Positions 43,412 to 52,980 are shown, counted from the first letter of the stretch. The stretch is 64,000 nt of DNA from Caballeronia hypogeia (GCF_001544875.2 NZ_FCOA02000004.1:248001-312000), one strand, 5' to 3'. Program-made: numbers and translations. Notes: generated from the sequence alone by a model not told the origin.

Positions 43412-43915
43412 ATGCATTCGGACAGAGTGGGCAAGCAGCGTTACCGGGCCAGCTACGGCCGTTATCTGGAGGACTTCACCGTCGGCGATATTTACGAACA
43501 TCGCCCGGGCCGCACGATTACGGATGCGGACAACATCCAGTTCTCGCTGCTAACGATGAATTTTCATCCGATGCATTGCGACGCGCATCACGCATCGAAG
43601 AGCGAATTCGGCAAGCTTCTCGTGAGCAGCGGCCTGACGGTTGCGATCGTGCTCGGCATGTCGGTCAACGACGTGAGCGGCAAGGCCATCGCCAATCTTG
43701 GCTGGAAGGAAATCCGCCTGACGGGCCCCGTTTTTGCGGGCGACACGCTATATGCGGAATCGGAAGTGCTCGAAGTGCGCGAATCGAAATCGCGCCCGAC
43801 GCAGGGCATCGTCACGGTGCACACGCGCGCGTTCAATCAGGACGGCAAGCCCGTCATGGATTTCATCCGTACCGCGCTGATCGCCAAGCGCGGTCACGGC
43901 ACGGCTGAAGACTAA
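43412..43915 (+). CDS. MaoC-family (hot-dog) CoA hydratase
   Basis: A 167-residue single hot-dog-fold protein with the MaoC hydratase motif: RTITDADNIQFSLLTMNFHP followed by MHCD, giving the catalytic Asp/His pair, and GKLLVSSGLTVAIVLG. The C-terminal part (PTQGIVTVHTRAFNQDGKPV) is typical of MaoC dehydratases acting on mesaconyl- or methylfumaryl-CoA-like substrates. AGGAG precedes the ATG. It heads a run of CoA-ester genes, so hydration of an unsaturated dicarboxyl-CoA is a reasonable reading. Confidence 0.83.
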   Translation: MHSDRVGKQRYRASYGRYLEDFTVGDIYEHRPGRTITDADNIQFSLLTMNFHPMHCDAHHASKSEFGKLLVSSGLTVAIVLGMSVNDVSGKAIANLGWKEIRLTGPVFAGDTLYAESEVLEVRESKSRPTQGIVTVHTRAFNQDGKPVMDFIRTALIAKRGHGTAED

Positions 43916-44033
43916 CAGCCCGCATCGCCGGCGCAACACCGCCGGCGTCCCATTTCCGTTTCGCTACAAGACCGCTCGAGTGCATCGGCGCGCGGCGGCG
44001 AGACGGTTCATCGTCACAGTACTGGAGACAACT

Positions 44034-45425
44034 GTGAGTCATTACGTAAGCTCGGGCGCCCGGCTGGACCGGCTGCCGATGTCTCGTTTTCACTGGAAGA
44101 TTTTAGGCCTCATCAGCGCGGGTGCGTGTCTCGACGCGTTCGATGTCTATCTCGCGGGCGGCGTGTCCGCCGCGATGCTCAAATCGGGCTTCTCGACGCT
44201 GCAGCTCAACGCGCTGTTCGTGTCGTCCGGCTTTCTCGGCATGGTGATCGGCGCGGGGCTGTCGGGTTATCTCGGCGATCGCTTCGGACGCCGTTCGTCG
44301 TATCAATTCAATCTCGCGCTTTTCGGACTGATGTCCTTCGCCGCCGCGTTCGCGCCGAACATCCAGTGGCTGATCGGCTCGCGCTTCGTCATGGGCATCG
44401 GCCTGGGCGCGGAACTGGTCGTCGCGGCGGGGACCTTGTGCGAGTTCATTCCGCCCGCGTATCGAGGACGCTGGATCTCGCTGCTCGGCCTCATCGTCAA
44501 CTCGGGACTCGTGATCGCGACGAGCGTGGGCTACGTCGTCATTCCGCATCTCGGCTGGCGCTGGATGTTCGGCATCGCGGGTATCGGTGCGGTGATCGTG
44601 TGGGCGCTCCGTCATCGCATGCCGGAATCGCCGCGCTGGCTCGAATCGGTCGGACGGACGCAGGAAGCCGAGGAAACGGTGAGCGCGATCGAAGCCGAGG
44701 TCGCGCGTCTCAAGGGACCGCTCACCGAATGTCCGCGCACGCAGAATCTCGAAGTGCCGCGCGTGCCGCTGTCCGCGCTGTTCCGGCGCGGCATGATCGG
44801 CCGCACGCTGACGGCCGCGCTGACCGCGATTGCCGTGAATGTGGCGGTGTATGGCTTCGTTGCGTGGCTGCCGACTTTCTTCGTGCACGAAGGGCGCGAT
44901 ATCGTGACCTCGCTCGGCTTCACGACGCTGATGTCCTTCGGCGCACCGTTCGGCGCGGTGCTCGGCTACCTAACCGCTGACCGTCTGGGACGCGCGAAAG
45001 GACTCGTGTTCTATAGCGTCATCGCAATCATCCTGGGCTTCATCTATCCGCAGATGACGGCCAGTGCGGCAATCGCCATCGTGGGCTTCACGCTCGTCAG
45101 TTGCATCTTCGGCATCGTCACGCTGGGCCTGTTCGGCTACGTGCCCGAACTGTTCCCGACTGCATTGCGCTTGCGCGGCACCGGCGTGGCGGGCGTGTGC
45201 GGACGAGTCGCATCGATGCTCACCTCGTATGCCGCCGTGATCCTGTTCGCGCAGCTCGGCCTGTTCGGCGTGCTGGGCATGGTCGCGGGCGTTCTGATCC
45301 TGCTCGTGATCGCCGTGTTGAGCCTGGGTGTGGACGCGAACCAGTTTTCGCTGGAAGAAGTCTCGCCCGATGAAGAACCCATTGCCAACGATCTGTCGCT
45401 CAACCATCAGGGGGCCACGCGATGA
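44034..45425 (+). CDS. MFS transporter
   Basis: A 463-residue permease with about 12 helices. ACLDAFDVYLAGGVSAAMLK near helix 1, GYLGDRFGRRSSY between helices 2 and 3, and FVMGIGLGAELVVAAGTLCE place it in the sugar-acid/aromatic-acid or MHS-like branch. GGAG six bases before the GTG at 44034 decides the start. It overlaps the following MmgE/PrpD gene by four bases (ATGA) and so should carry the substrate of this operon. Confidence 0.84.
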   Translation: MSHYVSSGARLDRLPMSRFHWKILGLISAGACLDAFDVYLAGGVSAAMLKSGFSTLQLNALFVSSGFLGMVIGAGLSGYLGDRFGRRSSYQFNLALFGLMSFAAAFAPNIQWLIGSRFVMGIGLGAELVVAAGTLCEFIPPAYRGRWISLLGLIVNSGLVIATSVGYVVIPHLGWRWMFGIAGIGAVIVWALRHRMPESPRWLESVGRTQEAEETVSAIEAEVARLKGPLTECPRTQNLEVPRVPLSALFRRGMIGRTLTAALTAIAVNVAVYGFVAWLPTFFVHEGRDIVTSLGFTTLMSFGAPFGAVLGYLTADRLGRAKGLVFYSVIAIILGFIYPQMTASAAIAIVGFTLVSCIFGIVTLGLFGYVPELFPTALRLRGTGVAGVCGRVASMLTSYAAVILFAQLGLFGVLGMVAGVLILLVIAVLSLGVDANQFSLEEVSPDEEPIANDLSLNHQGATR

Positions 45426-46822
45426 ACGCACGTAACGACATCCAGCAGCACGCACGAACCGTATCGCAACGCCTGGCCTCGTTCACCACGCATCTGCAAT
45501 TGAGCGATGTGCCGCAAAGCGTGCGCGAACGCGCGAAGCATCTGATTCTCGACAGCATCGGCCTCGCATATGCGACGTTGAATCTGCCGTACGCAACGTC
45601 CACGCTCGCCGCGATGCAAGAGTTGGGCAGCGGCGAAGCGACGGTCTTCGGACACAAGCAAAAGCTCGCGTTGCGCGATGCGATGTTGCTCAACGGCCTG
45701 CTGATTCACGCCCTTGACTTCGACGACACGCATGCACGAGGCGTGATTCACTCCACGGCCAGTGCATTGCCGGTGGCGTTCAATCTCGCCGAGCGCGAGA
45801 ACGCGAGCGGCGCGGACCTGCTCACGGCGTATCTCTGCGCAATGGAGGTATCGACGCGCGTCGGCTCCGCGGCGAAGAGCGGCTTTCATAACGCGGGCTT
45901 TCATCCGACGGGGCTCGTCGGCGCCTTCGGATGCTCGCTCGGCGCGGCGCGTCTTCTCGGTCTGTCGGTCGAGGAGGCGCAACATGCGCAAGGGATCGTC
46001 CTCTCGATGGCCTCGGGCAATCTCGAGTTCCTGCAAGACGGCGCGTGGACCAAGCGTCTGCATCCGGGGTGGGCGGCGGTCGCTGGCGCGACTTCCGCGA
46101 CGCTCGCGAAACACGGCTATATCGGTCCGGGCGCGACCTATGAAGGCCGCTTCGGCCTCTATGCCCTCTACATGAAGACGCCGCTCGAAGCGGGCGATAT
46201 CGACATCGCGACGGCGGGCCTCGGTGAAACATGGGAAATCGACGGCGTCGCGCTCAAGCCGATTCCCGCTTGCCACTTCACGCATGCATCGTCGGATGCG
46301 GCTGTCGCCTTGCATCGCGCACATGGTTTGAAGGCGAGCGATATCGAACGCGTGATCGTGCGCGTGCCCGGCCCGACCATCCCGATCGTCTGCGAGCCGG
46401 TCGAACCGAAGCAGAAGCCTTCGAACAGCTATGACGCGCAGTTCAGCATTCCGTACATCGTCGCGACCGGGTTGTTGCGCGGGCGCTTTACGCTCGACGA
46501 TCTCGAAGCCGATGCGCTTGCCGATGAAACCGTGCGCGCCGTGGCTGCGCGCGTCACGCACGAGGCGGACCCGGACTCGACTTTTCCGCGCCACTACACC
46601 GGCGAAGTGATCGTTCAGACACGCGACGGCCGGACGCTTTCGCATCGCGAGTCGATCAATCGCGGCTCGTCGGACAAGCCGCTCACGAACGACGACATAG
46701 TCGCGAAGTTCTTCGACAACGCACAGCGCAACCTCTCGCGCGATGCCGCCGAGCGCGTCTGCGAAGCGGTCCTCTCGCTCGACACGCAGCCGGCGCGCAA
46801 CCTGGCGCAAGCGCTCGCGTAA
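45422..46822 (+). CDS. MmgE/PrpD-family protein
   Basis: A 466-residue member of the MmgE/PrpD family. Early landmark HLILDSIGLAYATLNLP, then LINGLLIHALDFDDTHA-like ALDFDDTHARGVIHSTASAL and AFGCSLGAARLLGL. Known members are 2-methylcitrate dehydratase, cis-aconitate decarboxylase (itaconate-forming) and iminodisuccinate epimerase, so dehydration, decarboxylation or isomerisation of a tri- or dicarboxylate is expected. Coupled to the transporter upstream. 27 bases before the acyl-CoA dehydrogenase. Confidence 0.86.
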   Translation: MNARNDIQQHARTVSQRLASFTTHLQLSDVPQSVRERAKHLILDSIGLAYATLNLPYATSTLAAMQELGSGEATVFGHKQKLALRDAMLLNGLLIHALDFDDTHARGVIHSTASALPVAFNLAERENASGADLLTAYLCAMEVSTRVGSAAKSGFHNAGFHPTGLVGAFGCSLGAARLLGLSVEEAQHAQGIVLSMASGNLEFLQDGAWTKRLHPGWAAVAGATSATLAKHGYIGPGATYEGRFGLYALYMKTPLEAGDIDIATAGLGETWEIDGVALKPIPACHFTHASSDAAVALHRAHGLKASDIERVIVRVPGPTIPIVCEPVEPKQKPSNSYDAQFSIPYIVATGLLRGRFTLDDLEADALADETVRAVAARVTHEADPDSTFPRHYTGEVIVQTRDGRTLSHRESINRGSSDKPLTNDDIVAKFFDNAQRNLSRDAAERVCEAVLSLDTQPARNLAQALA

Positions 46823-46849
46823 GAAACACACATGAATACAGGAGAAGCA

Positions 46850-48034
46850 ATGGCCACCATCGACGCCGATCAAACGCAGGACATGAGCGATTACGAAGAG
46901 AATGAGACGCTCATTCTCGACATGCTCGACCGCTTCCTCAAGACCGAGGTCAAGCCTTACGTGCACGAACTCGACGCGAAGGACGAGTACCCGCACGAGA
47001 TCGTCGAGAAGATGAAGGACATGGGGCTGTTCGGTTGCCTGATCTCGACCGAGTACGGCGGCCTCGGACTCACGACGGCGACGTACGCGAAGATCGTCGA
47101 TCGCATTTCGGCGGTGTGGATGTCGGTGAGCGGCATCATCAACTCGCACCTCATCATGGCGATGACGATTCAGCGCAACGGCACCGAGGCGCAGAAACGC
47201 GAGTTTCTGCCGCGCATGGCGACGGGCGAACTGCGCGGTGGCATTGGCCTGACCGAGCCGGACTGCGGCACGGACCTTCAGGCGATCCGCACCGTCGCGC
47301 GCCGCGAAGGCGACGAGTATGTCGTCAACGGCAACAAGACATGGATCACGAACAGCAAGTACGGCAACATCCTCGCGTTGCTGGTCAAGACCGATCCGGA
47401 CGCGCAGCCGCGCCACAAGGGCATGAGCCTTCTGATCGTCGAGAAGGGGCCGGGCTATGAAGTGAGCCGTCAGTTGCAGAAGCTCGGCTACAAGGGCATC
47501 GATACCTGCGAGCTCACGTTCAGCGACTTTCGCGTGCCGGTGTCGCGCGTGATCGGTGGACAGGAAGGGCTGGGGCTCAAGCAGATTCTGAGCGGCCTGG
47601 AGCTGGGGCGCATCAATGTTGCGGCGCGCGGCGTCGGCGTCGCACAGGCCGCGCTTGATGAAGCGGTCGCGTATTCGCAGCAGCGCAAGACCTTCGGCAA
47701 GCCTATCTGCGAGCATCAGGCGATCGCGCTCAAGCTCGGCGAAATGGCGACACGGGTGGAAGCCGCACGCCTTCTGACCGATTCGGCCGCGCGCGCGTAT
47801 GACAAAGGCCTGCGTTGCGACATGGAAGCGGGCATGGCGAAGTACTTCGCGACCGAAGCGGCTGTCGAAAACAGCATGGAAGCCATGCGCATCCACGGCG
47901 CGTATGGCTATTCGAAGGAATACAACGTCGAGCGGCTGTATCGCGATGCGCCGCTTCTGACCATCGGCGAAGGCACCAACGAGATGCAACGTCTGATCAT
48001 CGCCAAGATGCTGATTGCGAGGAACCCCGCATGA
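46850..48034 (+). CDS. acyl-CoA dehydrogenase
   Basis: A 394-residue flavoprotein of the acyl-CoA dehydrogenase family: IGLTEPDCGTDLQAIRTVAR (FAD/substrate loop), NGNKTWITNSKYGNILALLV and RIHGAYGYSKEYNVERLYRD. The likely catalytic base is Glu374 in GEGTNEM. Electrons would pass to an electron-transfer flavoprotein; EtfB and EtfA are encoded 2.9 kb downstream in the same run. GGAG is before the ATG at 46850. Substrate chain length is not deducible; neighbours suggest a short branched dicarboxyl-CoA. Confidence 0.87.
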   Translation: MATIDADQTQDMSDYEENETLILDMLDRFLKTEVKPYVHELDAKDEYPHEIVEKMKDMGLFGCLISTEYGGLGLTTATYAKIVDRISAVWMSVSGIINSHLIMAMTIQRNGTEAQKREFLPRMATGELRGGIGLTEPDCGTDLQAIRTVARREGDEYVVNGNKTWITNSKYGNILALLVKTDPDAQPRHKGMSLLIVEKGPGYEVSRQLQKLGYKGIDTCELTFSDFRVPVSRVIGGQEGLGLKQILSGLELGRINVAARGVGVAQAALDEAVAYSQQRKTFGKPICEHQAIALKLGEMATRVEAARLLTDSAARAYDKGLRCDMEAGMAKYFATEAAVENSMEAMRIHGAYGYSKEYNVERLYRDAPLLTIGEGTNEMQRLIIAKMLIARNPA

Positions 48035-49221
48035 GCCTGCCCCTTTCCGGCGTACGTATCGTCGCCATCGAACAATACGGCGCGGGCCCGTTCGCGACGC
48101 AACATCTCGCCGATCTCGGCGCCGAGGTCATCAAGATCGAGAACTTCCGCGAAGGCGGCGACGTGGGCCGCAACGTGGGCCCGCATTTTTTCGGCGAAGG
48201 CGACAGTCATTTCTTCGAGGCCTTCAATCGCAACAAGTGCAGTCTGACGCTTGATCTGAAGAAGCCCGAAGGGCGCGAGGTGCTGCTCGATCTCGTGAAG
48301 ACGAGCGATGCGGTCTTCAACAATCTGCGCGGCGATCTGCCCGTGAAACTGGGTCTGACCTATGACCAGTTGAAGGACGCGAATCCGGCGATCGTCTGCG
48401 CGCATTTGTCCGCGTATGGGCGCACCGGCAGCCGCGCTTCCTGGCCCGGCTATGACTATCTGATGCAGGCCGAAGCGGGCTATCTCTCCGTGACCGGCGA
48501 GCCCGACAGCCCGCCCGCGCGCTTCGGCCTCTCGATCATCGACCTGATGACCGGCACCACCGCCGCCATGGCGCTGCTCGCCGGTCTCGTGCAGGCGCGC
48601 GCGACGGGCATCGGCCGCGACCTGGACACGAGCCTCTTCGATGTCGCGCTGCATAACCTCGCGTATGTCGGCACGTGGTATCTGAACGGCGGCACGGTGA
48701 CCGGACGCGACCGGCGCTCCGCGCATCCGTCGCTCACGCCGAGCCAGTTGTACAAGACGAAGGACGGCTGGATCTTCCTCATGTGCAACAAGGAGAAGTT
48801 CTGGGGCGTGCTGGCCGAGATTCTCGACAAGCCGTCGTGGATCACGGATGAACGCTTCTGCAATTTCAAGGCGCGGCTCGCGAATCGCGATCTCGTCGAA
48901 CAGGAACTGGATGCGGCGCTCTCGCGCGCGACGACCGCCGAATGGCTCGAACGCCTGGGCGGCCGCGTGCCCGCCGCGCCGGTCTACGACATCAGGCAGG
49001 CGCTCGACAATCCATTCGTTGCGGAGCGCCAGAGTGTGACCGAAGCGGAGCATCCGCGTTTCGGTAAAGTCCGCAATGTAGCCGCGCCGGTGCGCGTGAA
49101 CGAGACCATGCCGGCGCGCTCGGCGCCCGAGCTCGGGCAGGACAACGCGAGGCTTCTGGCCGAACTCGGTTACGATGCTGGTCGGATCGCTCAATTGCGC
49201 GAAAGCGGCGCGGTGCAATGA
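48031..49221 (+). CDS. CaiB/BaiF-family (class III) CoA-transferase
   Basis: A 396-residue CoA-transferase. LADLGAEVIKIENFREGGDV and SLTLDLKKPEGREVLLDLVK are family hallmarks, and Asp171 in SIIDLMTGTT matches the catalytic aspartate of formyl-CoA transferase. It overlaps the acyl-CoA dehydrogenase (ATGA), so activation and oxidation are expected to work together: the transferase loads CoA onto a free dicarboxylate using another acyl-CoA such as succinyl-CoA. Confidence 0.87.
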   Translation: MSLPLSGVRIVAIEQYGAGPFATQHLADLGAEVIKIENFREGGDVGRNVGPHFFGEGDSHFFEAFNRNKCSLTLDLKKPEGREVLLDLVKTSDAVFNNLRGDLPVKLGLTYDQLKDANPAIVCAHLSAYGRTGSRASWPGYDYLMQAEAGYLSVTGEPDSPPARFGLSIIDLMTGTTAAMALLAGLVQARATGIGRDLDTSLFDVALHNLAYVGTWYLNGGTVTGRDRRSAHPSLTPSQLYKTKDGWIFLMCNKEKFWGVLAEILDKPSWITDERFCNFKARLANRDLVEQELDAALSRATTAEWLERLGGRVPAAPVYDIRQALDNPFVAERQSVTEAEHPRFGKVRNVAAPVRVNETMPARSAPELGQDNARLLAELGYDAGRIAQLRESGAVQ

Positions 49222-50042
49222 TGATGCTTGCACCGGATGATGTCGCGCGAAAGGCGGGTCCGTCCGTCAATCCTTCATCGTGCGTGCAAAAGATGGTCAA
49301 TGTGCTCGGTCAGCAGCCGCGCTATCTGCAACTGGCGCAGACGCTCATCAATGAAATTCAGAGCGGGCGCTTTCCGGTGGGTTCCACCATTCCCACCGAA
49401 TTCGAACTTTGCGAGCAGTTCGGCGCGAGCCGCTCGACCGTGCGCGAGGCGGTCAAGCAGCTCGTGCAGCTCGGCATGGTGGTGCGGCAGGCCGGCATCG
49501 GCACCACCGTCAAGGCGGTGAATTCCGAAGGCAGTTATCGGCAGGTCATGCAGCAACTGAGCGACCTGCATCGATATTCCGCCGACACCGCGCTGCAAGT
49601 GCTGAAGAAAGAGACCGTCGAATTGAGCGACGCCTCGCTGTGCGCGATGTTGCAGGCGAAGCCCGGAGAAACCTGGCTGCGTCTGGAAGGCATCCGGCGC
49701 TCACCCGAGAGCGTCGATCCGATCTGTCATACAGAGGTCTATATCCAGCCCGCGTTCCGCTCGCTGACGGGCATCGAGGACGACCCGCACACGCCAATTT
49801 TCACGATGATCGAGCGTCAGTTCGGCGAGCAGATCATGCGGGTGCAGCAGGAGATTCGCGCGGTGGCCTTGCCCGCGAACATCGCGCGTCTCGTCAACGC
49901 GAAGACGCGCTCGCCTGCGCTATGGCTGTCGCGCCGTTATTTCAACAAGCGGGGGGAGATCGTCGAGGCGGCGGTCAGCATTCATCCCGCCGACCGCTTC
50001 AGCTATTCGGAGACGTTCCAGCGCGGCTGGAGCGGCGCATGA
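49218..50042 (+). CDS. GntR-family regulator (HutC subfamily, UTRA domain)
   Basis: A 274-residue protein: winged helix at about 33-100 (RYLQLAQTLINEIQSGRFPV, then FGASRSTVREAVKQLVQLGM) and a C-terminal UTRA effector domain (TWLRLEGIRRSPESVDPICH, SPALWLSRRYFNKRGEIVEA). The start overlaps the CoA-transferase stop (ATGA), so it is co-expressed with the pathway, a typical arrangement for an autoregulated local repressor. Candidate operator at 43368. The true initiation could be a few codons later at MVNVLGQQ. Confidence 0.86.
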   Translation: MMMLAPDDVARKAGPSVNPSSCVQKMVNVLGQQPRYLQLAQTLINEIQSGRFPVGSTIPTEFELCEQFGASRSTVREAVKQLVQLGMVVRQAGIGTTVKAVNSEGSYRQVMQQLSDLHRYSADTALQVLKKETVELSDASLCAMLQAKPGETWLRLEGIRRSPESVDPICHTEVYIQPAFRSLTGIEDDPHTPIFTMIERQFGEQIMRVQQEIRAVALPANIARLVNAKTRSPALWLSRRYFNKRGEIVEAAVSIHPADRFSYSETFQRGWSGA

Positions 50043-50061
50043 AGCATTCGAGGAATGGCAC

Positions 50062-50871
50062 ATGATTGCACGCAGTTATCTGTTCGTTCCGGGCGATCGT
50101 CCGGAACGTTTCGGCAAGGCACTGGCGACGCAGGCGCATCGCGTGGTCATCGATCTGGAAGATGCGGTTTCCATCGACGCAAAAGCGCAGGCGCGGGCCC
50201 AGCTCGCGGAATGGTCGCAATCGCAACTATCGGACGAGATTCGTGAGCGCGTCGTGATCCGTGTGAACGCGTATGGCACGCCGTGGCACGAAGAAGATGT
50301 GTCGATGGTGCGCGCGGCGAAGGTACGCGCCGTGATGGCGGCGAAGGCGGAAGATGCGGCGCAGCTCGCGGATATCGCCGCGCGATGCGCCGAAGGTGTC
50401 GAGTTGATCGCGCTGGTGGAAAGCGTCGCGGGCGTGGTGCGCATGCGCGAGATTGCACAGTGCGAGCGGGTGTCGCGGCTCGCTTTCGGTTCGTTCGATT
50501 TCGGCGTGGACGCGGGTATCGACGGTACGGGGCGCGAGCTGGACCATGTGCGCTCGCAGTTCGTCATCGAGTCGCGCTTTGCGGGCCTGCCGCCGCCCAT
50601 CGATGGCGTGACGCTGGCCACCGGCGACATCGACGCGATCACCGCCGATGTGCTCGATGCGCGGCGCTTCGGTTTTGGCGGCAAGCTGTGCATCCATCCG
50701 AAGCAGGTGGATGCGGTGAACGACGGGTTCGCACCGAGCGCTGCCGAGCGCGAATGGGCGGCGCGGGTTCTGGCCGCGCTCGAAGCGAATCCGCGCGGAG
50801 CGATTTCGGTGGACGGGAAGCTGGTCGACAAGCCGATTGTCGATCGTGCTCGAAGAATTCTGGCCGCCTGA
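50062..50871 (+). CDS. CitE-like CoA ester lyase (HpcH/HpaI family)
   Basis: A 269-residue protein with CitE-family marks: [20 protein letters not shown] near the start, [11 protein letters not shown] (substrate/metal segment), [25 protein letters not shown], and [15 protein letters not shown]. Homologues split citramalyl-, malyl- or methylmalyl-CoA to an acyl-CoA and a keto acid. In this run it is the natural terminal step after hydration by the MaoC enzyme. AGGA precedes the ATG. Confidence 0.86.
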   Translation: MIARSYLFVPGDRPERFGKALATQAHRVVIDLEDAVSIDAKAQARAQLAEWSQSQLSDEIRERVVIRVNAYGTPWHEEDVSMVRAAKVRAVMAAKAEDAAQLADIAARCAEGVELIALVESVAGVVRMREIAQCERVSRLAFGSFDFGVDAGIDGTGRELDHVRSQFVIESRFAGLPPPIDGVTLATGDIDAITADVLDARRFGFGGKLCIHPKQVDAVNDGFAPSAAEREWAARVLAALEANPRGAISVDGKLVDKPIVDRARRILAA

Positions 50872-50897
50872 GTGCGGACATTGGGGAGAGACAGGGA

Positions 50898-51647
50898 ATG
50901 AAGGTTCTGGTGCCGGTCAAGCGCGTGGTCGATTACAACGTGAAGGTGCGGGTGAAGTCGGACAACACGGGCGTGGATATCGCCAACGTGAAGATGTCGA
51001 TGAATCCGTTCGATGAGATCGCGGTTGAAGAGGCAGTGCGTCTCCGGGAAGCGGGCGTTGCAACCGAAGTAATTGCCGTGTCATGTGGCGTGACGCAGTG
51101 CCAGGAGACGTTGCGTACTGCGCTGGCAATTGGTGCGGATCGCGCTGTGTTGATCGAAAGCGCGGAAGAATTGCAGCCGCTGGCGGTGGCGAAGTTGTTG
51201 AAGGCTCTGGTCGATCAGGAGAAGCCTGAGTTGATCATTCTCGGCAAGCAGGCCATCGATGACGACTCGAATCAGACCGGTCAGATGCTTGCCGCGCTGG
51301 CGGGTTTGCCGCAAGCCACGTTCGCATCGAAGGTTGTGGTTGCGGACGGCAAGGCTACGGTTTCGCGTGAAGTCGATGGCGGTGCCGAGACGCTTTCCCT
51401 GAAGCTGCCCGCCGTGGTGACGACCGACTTGCGCCTGAACGAGCCGCGTTATGTGACGTTGCCGAACATCATGAAGGCGAAGAAGAAGCCTTTGAGCACG
51501 ATCAAACCTGCTGATCTTGGTGTCGATATCACGCCGCGCCTGAAGACGCTGAAAGTTAGCGAGCCGCCGAAGCGCAGCGCCGGTATCACCGTGCCGGACG
51601 TGAAGACGCTGGTCGAGAAACTGAAGAACGAAGCGAAGGTAATCTGA
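50898..51647 (+). CDS. etfB: electron transfer flavoprotein beta subunit
   Basis: A 249-residue Etf[59 protein letters not shown] and the signature [20 protein letters not shown]. It forms with EtfA the FAD/AMP heterodimer that accepts electrons from acyl-CoA dehydrogenases. The stop overlaps the EtfA start by one base (TGATG). Position 26 bases after the lyase gene ties it to the acyl-CoA dehydrogenase of this cluster. Confidence 0.93.
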   Translation: MKVLVPVKRVVDYNVKVRVKSDNTGVDIANVKMSMNPFDEIAVEEAVRLREAGVATEVIAVSCGVTQCQETLRTALAIGADRAVLIESAEELQPLAVAKLLKALVDQEKPELIILGKQAIDDDSNQTGQMLAALAGLPQATFASKVVVADGKATVSREVDGGAETLSLKLPAVVTTDLRLNEPRYVTLPNIMKAKKKPLSTIKPADLGVDITPRLKTLKVSEPPKRSAGITVPDVKTLVEKLKNEAKVI

Positions 51648-52582
51648 TGACGATTCTGGTTATTGCGGAACATGACAACGCGTCGATCAAGGCAGCGACG
51701 CTGAACACGGTTGCAGCGGCGTCGAAGATCGGCGGTGATGTGCATGTGCTGGTGGCTGGCTCGAACGCACAAGGCGCGGCCGATGCAGCGGCGAAGATCG
51801 CGGGCGTGGCAAAAGTGCTGCTCGCCGATGCGCCTCAGTTGGCCGATGGCCTCGCGGAAAACGTCGAAGGCACGGTGCTGAACATCGCGAAGGATTATTC
51901 GCACATTCTGGCTCCGGCAACGGCATACGGTAAGAACATCGCGCCGCGCATCGCCGCGCATCTCGATGTCGCACAGATCAGCGATATCACCGCAGTCGAC
52001 AGCGCCGACACGTTCGAGCGTCCGATCTACGCGGGCAACGCCATCGCGATCGTTCAGTCGATCGATCCGATCAAGGTCATCACCGTGCGCGCAACGGGCT
52101 TCGATCCGGTGGCGGCGGAAGGCGGCAGCGCATCGGTCGAGAAGATCGAAGCCGCAAGGGACGCAGGCATTTCGCAATTCGTGAGCCGCGAAGTGACGAA
52201 GCTGGACCGTCCTGAACTGACGAGCGCGAACATCATCGTGTCGGGCGGGCGTGGTCTGGGCAGCGGCGAGAACTACACGAAGACGCTCGAACCTTTGGCC
52301 GACAAGCTCAACGCGGCGCTGGGCGCATCGCGCGCGGCAGTCGATGCGGGGTACGTCCCGAACGATTATCAGGTTGGTCAAACCGGCAAGATCGTCGCGC
52401 CGCAACTGTACGTGGCCGTCGGCATCTCGGGCGCGATTCAGCACCTGGCCGGCATGAAGGACTCGAAGGTCATCGTCGCGATCAACAAAGACCCCGAAGC
52501 GCCGATCTTCAGCGTCGCGGATTATGGTCTGGTCGGCGATCTGTTCACCGCGGTCCCTGAACTCGTGAATGAACTGTCTTGA
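51647..52582 (+). CDS. etfA: electron transfer flavoprotein alpha subunit
   Basis: A 311-residue EtfA with N-terminal ETF domain (ILVIAEHDNASIKAATLNTV) and the FAD-binding C-domain: VSGGRGLGSGENYTKTLEPL, DYQVGQTGKIVAPQLYVAVG and the closing INKDPEAPIFSVADYGLVGD. Passes electrons to ETF-ubiquinone oxidoreductase (not in this window). Whether this pair is the cell's general ETF or a pathway-specific one cannot be decided from the window. Confidence 0.93.
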   Translation: MTILVIAEHDNASIKAATLNTVAAASKIGGDVHVLVAGSNAQGAADAAAKIAGVAKVLLADAPQLADGLAENVEGTVLNIAKDYSHILAPATAYGKNIAPRIAAHLDVAQISDITAVDSADTFERPIYAGNAIAIVQSIDPIKVITVRATGFDPVAAEGGSASVEKIEAARDAGISQFVSREVTKLDRPELTSANIIVSGGRGLGSGENYTKTLEPLADKLNAALGASRAAVDAGYVPNDYQVGQTGKIVAPQLYVAVGISGAIQHLAGMKDSKVIVAINKDPEAPIFSVADYGLVGDLFTAVPELVNELS

Positions 52583-52586
52583 GGCC

Positions 52587-52850
52587 ATGAGCGCCATGCT
52601 GGCAATAACCCGCAATGACGTCCGGAGCGAAGCCGCCGCGCTCGCCGATCAAGAGGATGCCCGCCTCTGGCGCTGGTTCTCCGAGCTCTACGACGAGGGC
52701 AGAATTCGCTGGTGCCGGTCCTCGCAGGGCTGGCTCGTCAGCGTGGACCACCGCCACCTGGCCACGGAATCAGACTTCGACACCGCGATTCGTATATCGC
52801 GCGAGCGCTGCTACAGCGGCCGGCTCAGACGTGCCGATGCGCGCCGCTGA
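52587..52850 (+). CDS. small hypothetical protein after etfA
   Basis: An 87-residue product if started at the ATG at 52587 (TGAGG just upstream); 52569 and 52596 are alternatives. Composition looks protein-like: EDARLWRWFSELYDEGRIRW, then CRSSQGWLVSVDHRHLATES. No domain recognised. The gene begins at the end of etfA in the same direction. Confidence 0.5.
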   Translation: MSAMLAITRNDVRSEAAALADQEDARLWRWFSELYDEGRIRWCRSSQGWLVSVDHRHLATESDFDTAIRISRERCYSGRLRRADARR

Positions 52851-52905
52851 TGCGCACGCGTCGTGAAAGAGTCGGGGTGAACCTCGATGGCCTAAGGGTC
52901 AAGGC

Positions 52906-52980
52906 CTACAAGTAACGAATCCGACTGGCCGTGGTCCACAGAGTGAAGGTGATCTGCGGTTGGTCGGGAAGCAGATTCTC
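52906..52980 (-). pseudogene. remnant of a LysR regulator C-terminus
   Basis: On the minus strand the frame reads ENLLPDQPQITFTLWTTASR followed by IRYL and a stop. It matches in register the end-region of the LysR protein at 63627 (LINLFPDHAQITRTLWLAAP). The DNA is also similar (about 52944-52977 against 63737-63770). Nothing else of a LysR gene is found upstream, so this is a 25-codon scar. Confidence 0.5.

Noticed and set aside
45407-47989. Very long minus-strand open frame (860 codons) opposite the MmgE/PrpD and acyl-CoA dehydrogenase genes
   Set aside because: It is antisense to two clear genes. High-GC codon bias keeps this antisense frame open. The translation is Arg/His/Ala-rich with no domain.
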